Assembly (NCBI GenBank): GCA_034008185.1
Contig: CM067081.1
Location: 200,492,510-200,556,509 of the forward strand
Direction: 5' to 3'
Origin: Gorsachius magnificus
Lineage: Eukaryota; Chordata; Aves; Pelecaniformes; Ardeidae
DNA length: 64,000 nucleotides
The translations under genes were made by a program, and so were the position numbers. Shown here piece after piece: positions 62,299 to 64,000 of the stretch. The notes below the pieces were generated by a model that saw only the letters and a list, made by a program, of their open reading frames with translations, was not told the origin of the DNA and did not search any database. The number at the start of each line of letters is the position of its first letter. Positions within the stretch are counted from its first letter, which is position 1.

Positions 62299-62304
62299 AA
62301 TAAA
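62299..62304 (+). terminator. AATAAA polyadenylation signal, candidate 1
   Basis: Canonical AATAAA about 2.3 kb after the CERK stop, followed within 30 nt by an A-run. The downstream sequence is not strongly GT/T-rich, so this may be the weaker site. Confidence 0.45.
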
Positions 62305-62633
62305 GGTGTTGCAACATAAAAAAAATGCAAAGGTCTTAGGTAATAGAAAAGCTCTATAGTTGCATTTGAATAATTCTATTTGTAGCATATTATGCTAGAG
62401 AAGCACCATGTGTGACTTGTATGACATGTCCAGTTTATTTTTTAAGAAGAGAGCTGCGTAAGTAATGTCTGCTTACATTTTAATTCTAGGGGTTTTTTTC
62501 CTCTGAATGTAGTCTCAGTATGGAAATTATGTATAGGAAAACAAAGTTCAACTTTTCTTTTTTTCCCAATCTTGCTGGCTTCAAGATTAGAAAATGTGTT
62601 CTGTTTTATGACGATAGGGCATTTCATTGACAA

Positions 62634-62639
62634 AATAAA
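62634..62639 (+). terminator. AATAAA polyadenylation signal, candidate 2
   Basis: Canonical AATAAA about 2.65 kb after the CERK stop, followed 20-40 nt later by a T-rich stretch (GATTTTCTTCTTTTC) that could serve as the downstream element. I prefer this as the distal CERK poly(A) site. Confidence 0.5.
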
Positions 62640-62660
62640 ATTATGTCATACACCAATACA

Positions 62661-63060
62661 GTGATTTTCTTCTTTTCACAACTTGATTTGAAAAAAACAC
62701 CTACCTTTGTTCGGCAGAAATCTGGCAGTAGTGTGCTCGGTGTAACCAGTGGGAGCAGATTGAACCAGGGGGAGAAGTCATTCATAAGCTTCCATTTGGG
62801 TTCACCACAGCTTTGGAGCAAGTGTGAGCATGGACAAACACTGAGCAAGGGAAAGGGACCAGTGAAGCTGGACTTATACTAAAACTAAGCAACTCTACCA
62901 GGGTAAACTAAAGATTGAAGGGGGGAGAAGAAGTTTAGTTATAATGCAAGTATTTAGAGTTATTTATTATGGAAAAATCTAAACTACAAAAAGTGAAAGA
63001 AAACTACCATTCTAAGAAGCATGAAATATGTATTATACTATAAATATTACATAGTAAATA
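62661..63060. other. Region after CERK poly(A) signals
   Basis: 400 nt without recognised gene or repeat. Confidence 0.6.
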
Positions 63061-63340
63061 GAATCACAGAATCATAGAATCGTTTAGGTTGGAAAAGACC
63101 TTTAAGATCATCAAGTCCAACTGTTAACCTAACCCTGCCATCCCACCACTAAACCATGTCCCTAAGCACCTCGTCTACCTGGCTTTGAAATACCTCCAGG
63201 GATGGGGACTCGACCACCTCCCTGGGCAGCCCATTCCACTGTATGACAGCCCTTTCGGTGAAAAAATTTTTCCTAATATCCAACGTAAACCTGCTCTGGC
63301 GCAACTTCAGACCATTTCCCTTCGTCCTATCGCAATAGAC
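63061..63340 (-). mobile_element. CR1 3' end, minus orientation
   Basis: ATCACAGAATCATAGAATCG followed by GGTTGGAAAAGACCTTTAAG marks the 3' end of a CR1 of the 43-kb subfamily. The minus strand still reads the last ORF2 residues ([20 protein letters not shown] and VEVV-like LPREVVESPSLEVF). It is truncated at about 63340. Confidence 0.92.
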
Positions 63341-63469
63341 AGGGTTTATTAGAATTTCATTGCAATAATTATTACAGAAGCAGTACATACTTGAATAAGT
63401 AAAACACATTTGTAGTAGATGAAGGAGAACATGCTTCTCAGCGCTGTAGTGACTTCCGCTTTTGAAGCG

Positions 63470-64000
63470 TGTTGGTTTATGTGGCCAGGTTTTGGCAGCC
63501 AGGGGGGCTCTGTGGGTGCCTTCCCTGAGAAGACACCAGACCTGCCCCCATGTCCGACAGTTCCCGCTGGCCCCAAGACAGACCTGCCACTGGCCAAAGC
63601 TGAGCTGATCGGCAACATTGGCGGCACTTCTGTAGTATCATATTTGAGAAAAGGTAAAAAATGCTGCACAGCAGCTGTGAAAGGAGTGAGGGGAAAATAA
63701 ACAAGTGTGCAGCCCCCCAGGCCAGTGCAGCAGGAGCGGGAGGAGGTGCTCCAGGTGCCGAAGCAGAGATCCCCTGGCAGCCTGCAGAGAGCCCATACTG
63801 GGGCAGGTTTCCTGGCAGGAAATGTGGCCCATGGGGGACCCAAGTGGGAGAAGCTCATGAAAGAGGAAGGAGCGGGAGAGTTGAAGTGTTACGAATTGAC
63901 CACAGCCCTCATTTCCCATCCCCCGGTGCTGCTCGAGGAGGCAGAAGAGTCAGGAGTGAAGCTGGGCCTGGGAAGAAGGCAGGTAAAGGAGGGGAGAGGT
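63470..64000 (+). mobile_element. Endogenous retroviral LTR, cut by window end
   Basis: It starts TGTTGGTTTATGTGGCC and matches the 20.9-kb LTR when that is read on its minus strand: shared blocks include CCCCATGTCCGACAG (about 63550), CCAAGACAGACCTGCC and CTGGCCAAAGC (about 63571-63600). A TATA-like CATATTTGAG lies at about 63639. The window ends inside the element, so whether it is a solo LTR or the 5' LTR of a longer provirus is open. The minus-strand frames here are not genes. Confidence 0.8.

Larger units (their letters stand above)
59986..62660 (+). other. CERK 3' untranslated region (probable extent)
   Basis: AT-rich non-coding sequence follows the CERK stop. The human CERK mRNA also has a multi-kilobase 3' UTR, so about 2.6 kb is plausible. 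Weak ATTAAA signals occur early (60159, 60959) and AATAAA late (62299, 62634). The end is inferred from the last signal and the T-rich stretch after it. Confidence 0.65.

Noticed and set aside
63349..63919. Minus-strand frames of 93-169 codons
   Set aside because: They overlap the LTR at 63470 and the CR1 tail; composition-driven, no recognised domain.
62660..64000. Searched for the 3' end of GRAMD4, the convergent neighbour of CERK in mammals
   Set aside because: Only CR1 and LTR sequence and a short unique stretch are visible; no GRAMD4 coding frame.

Overview
The window is vertebrate nuclear DNA from a bird. It carries one recognisable protein-coding gene in GT-AG exons on the + strand. 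It also carries CR1 LINE copies with the avian-type octamer tail (ATTCTATG-like, read on their own strand) and solo LTRs of kinds I associate with birds outside the chicken lineage. That last placement is from memory; the species cannot be named from the sequence. No bacterial, phage or CRISPR-like content is visible.

The gene is ceramide kinase, CERK. I could trace all 13 coding exons by hand, from the ATG at 14781 to the TAG at 59983-59985. The joined frame has 542 codons plus a stop, every intron is GT-AG, and phases agree at all 12 junctions. Exon 1 lies in a CpG island (about 14370-15470). Exons 2-3 encode the PH domain, exons 4-8 the diacylglycerol-kinase-type catalytic core (GGDG nucleotide-binding loop in exon 6), exons 9-10 the CxxxCxxC motif, exon 11 the proposed calmodulin-binding segment, and exons 12-13 the C-terminus. 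The 3' UTR is about 2.6 kb and ends near AATAAA signals at 62299 and 62634.

Layout: 1-14370 is upstream flank with one CR1 (11287-12165) and one unexplained exon-like block (12712-12872). 14370-15470 is the promoter/CpG island. 14920-25792 is intron 1, holding a 2-kb CR1 with an almost unbroken reverse-transcriptase frame and an LTR. Introns 2-6 (25907-42338) are almost free of large repeats apart from a 47-bp LTR-like relic at 32728. Introns 7-9 (42414-51852) are crowded with CR1 copies in both orientations and a clean solo LTR with a 5-bp target duplication. Introns 10-12 are mostly unique. After the 3' UTR come a CR1 tail (63061-63340) and an LTR cut by the window edge (63470 onward).

No new multi-gene system is visible. 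The observations most worth a second look are the 47-bp element with intact LTR-like ends and its own target duplication, the exon-like block upstream of CERK, the tail-to-tail CR1 pair at 49400, the two-codon upstream ORF in the CERK leader, and the absence of a myristoylatable Gly2 in the predicted CERK. In human and other mammals the CERK neighbours are TBC1D22A and GRAMD4; neither is visible here.
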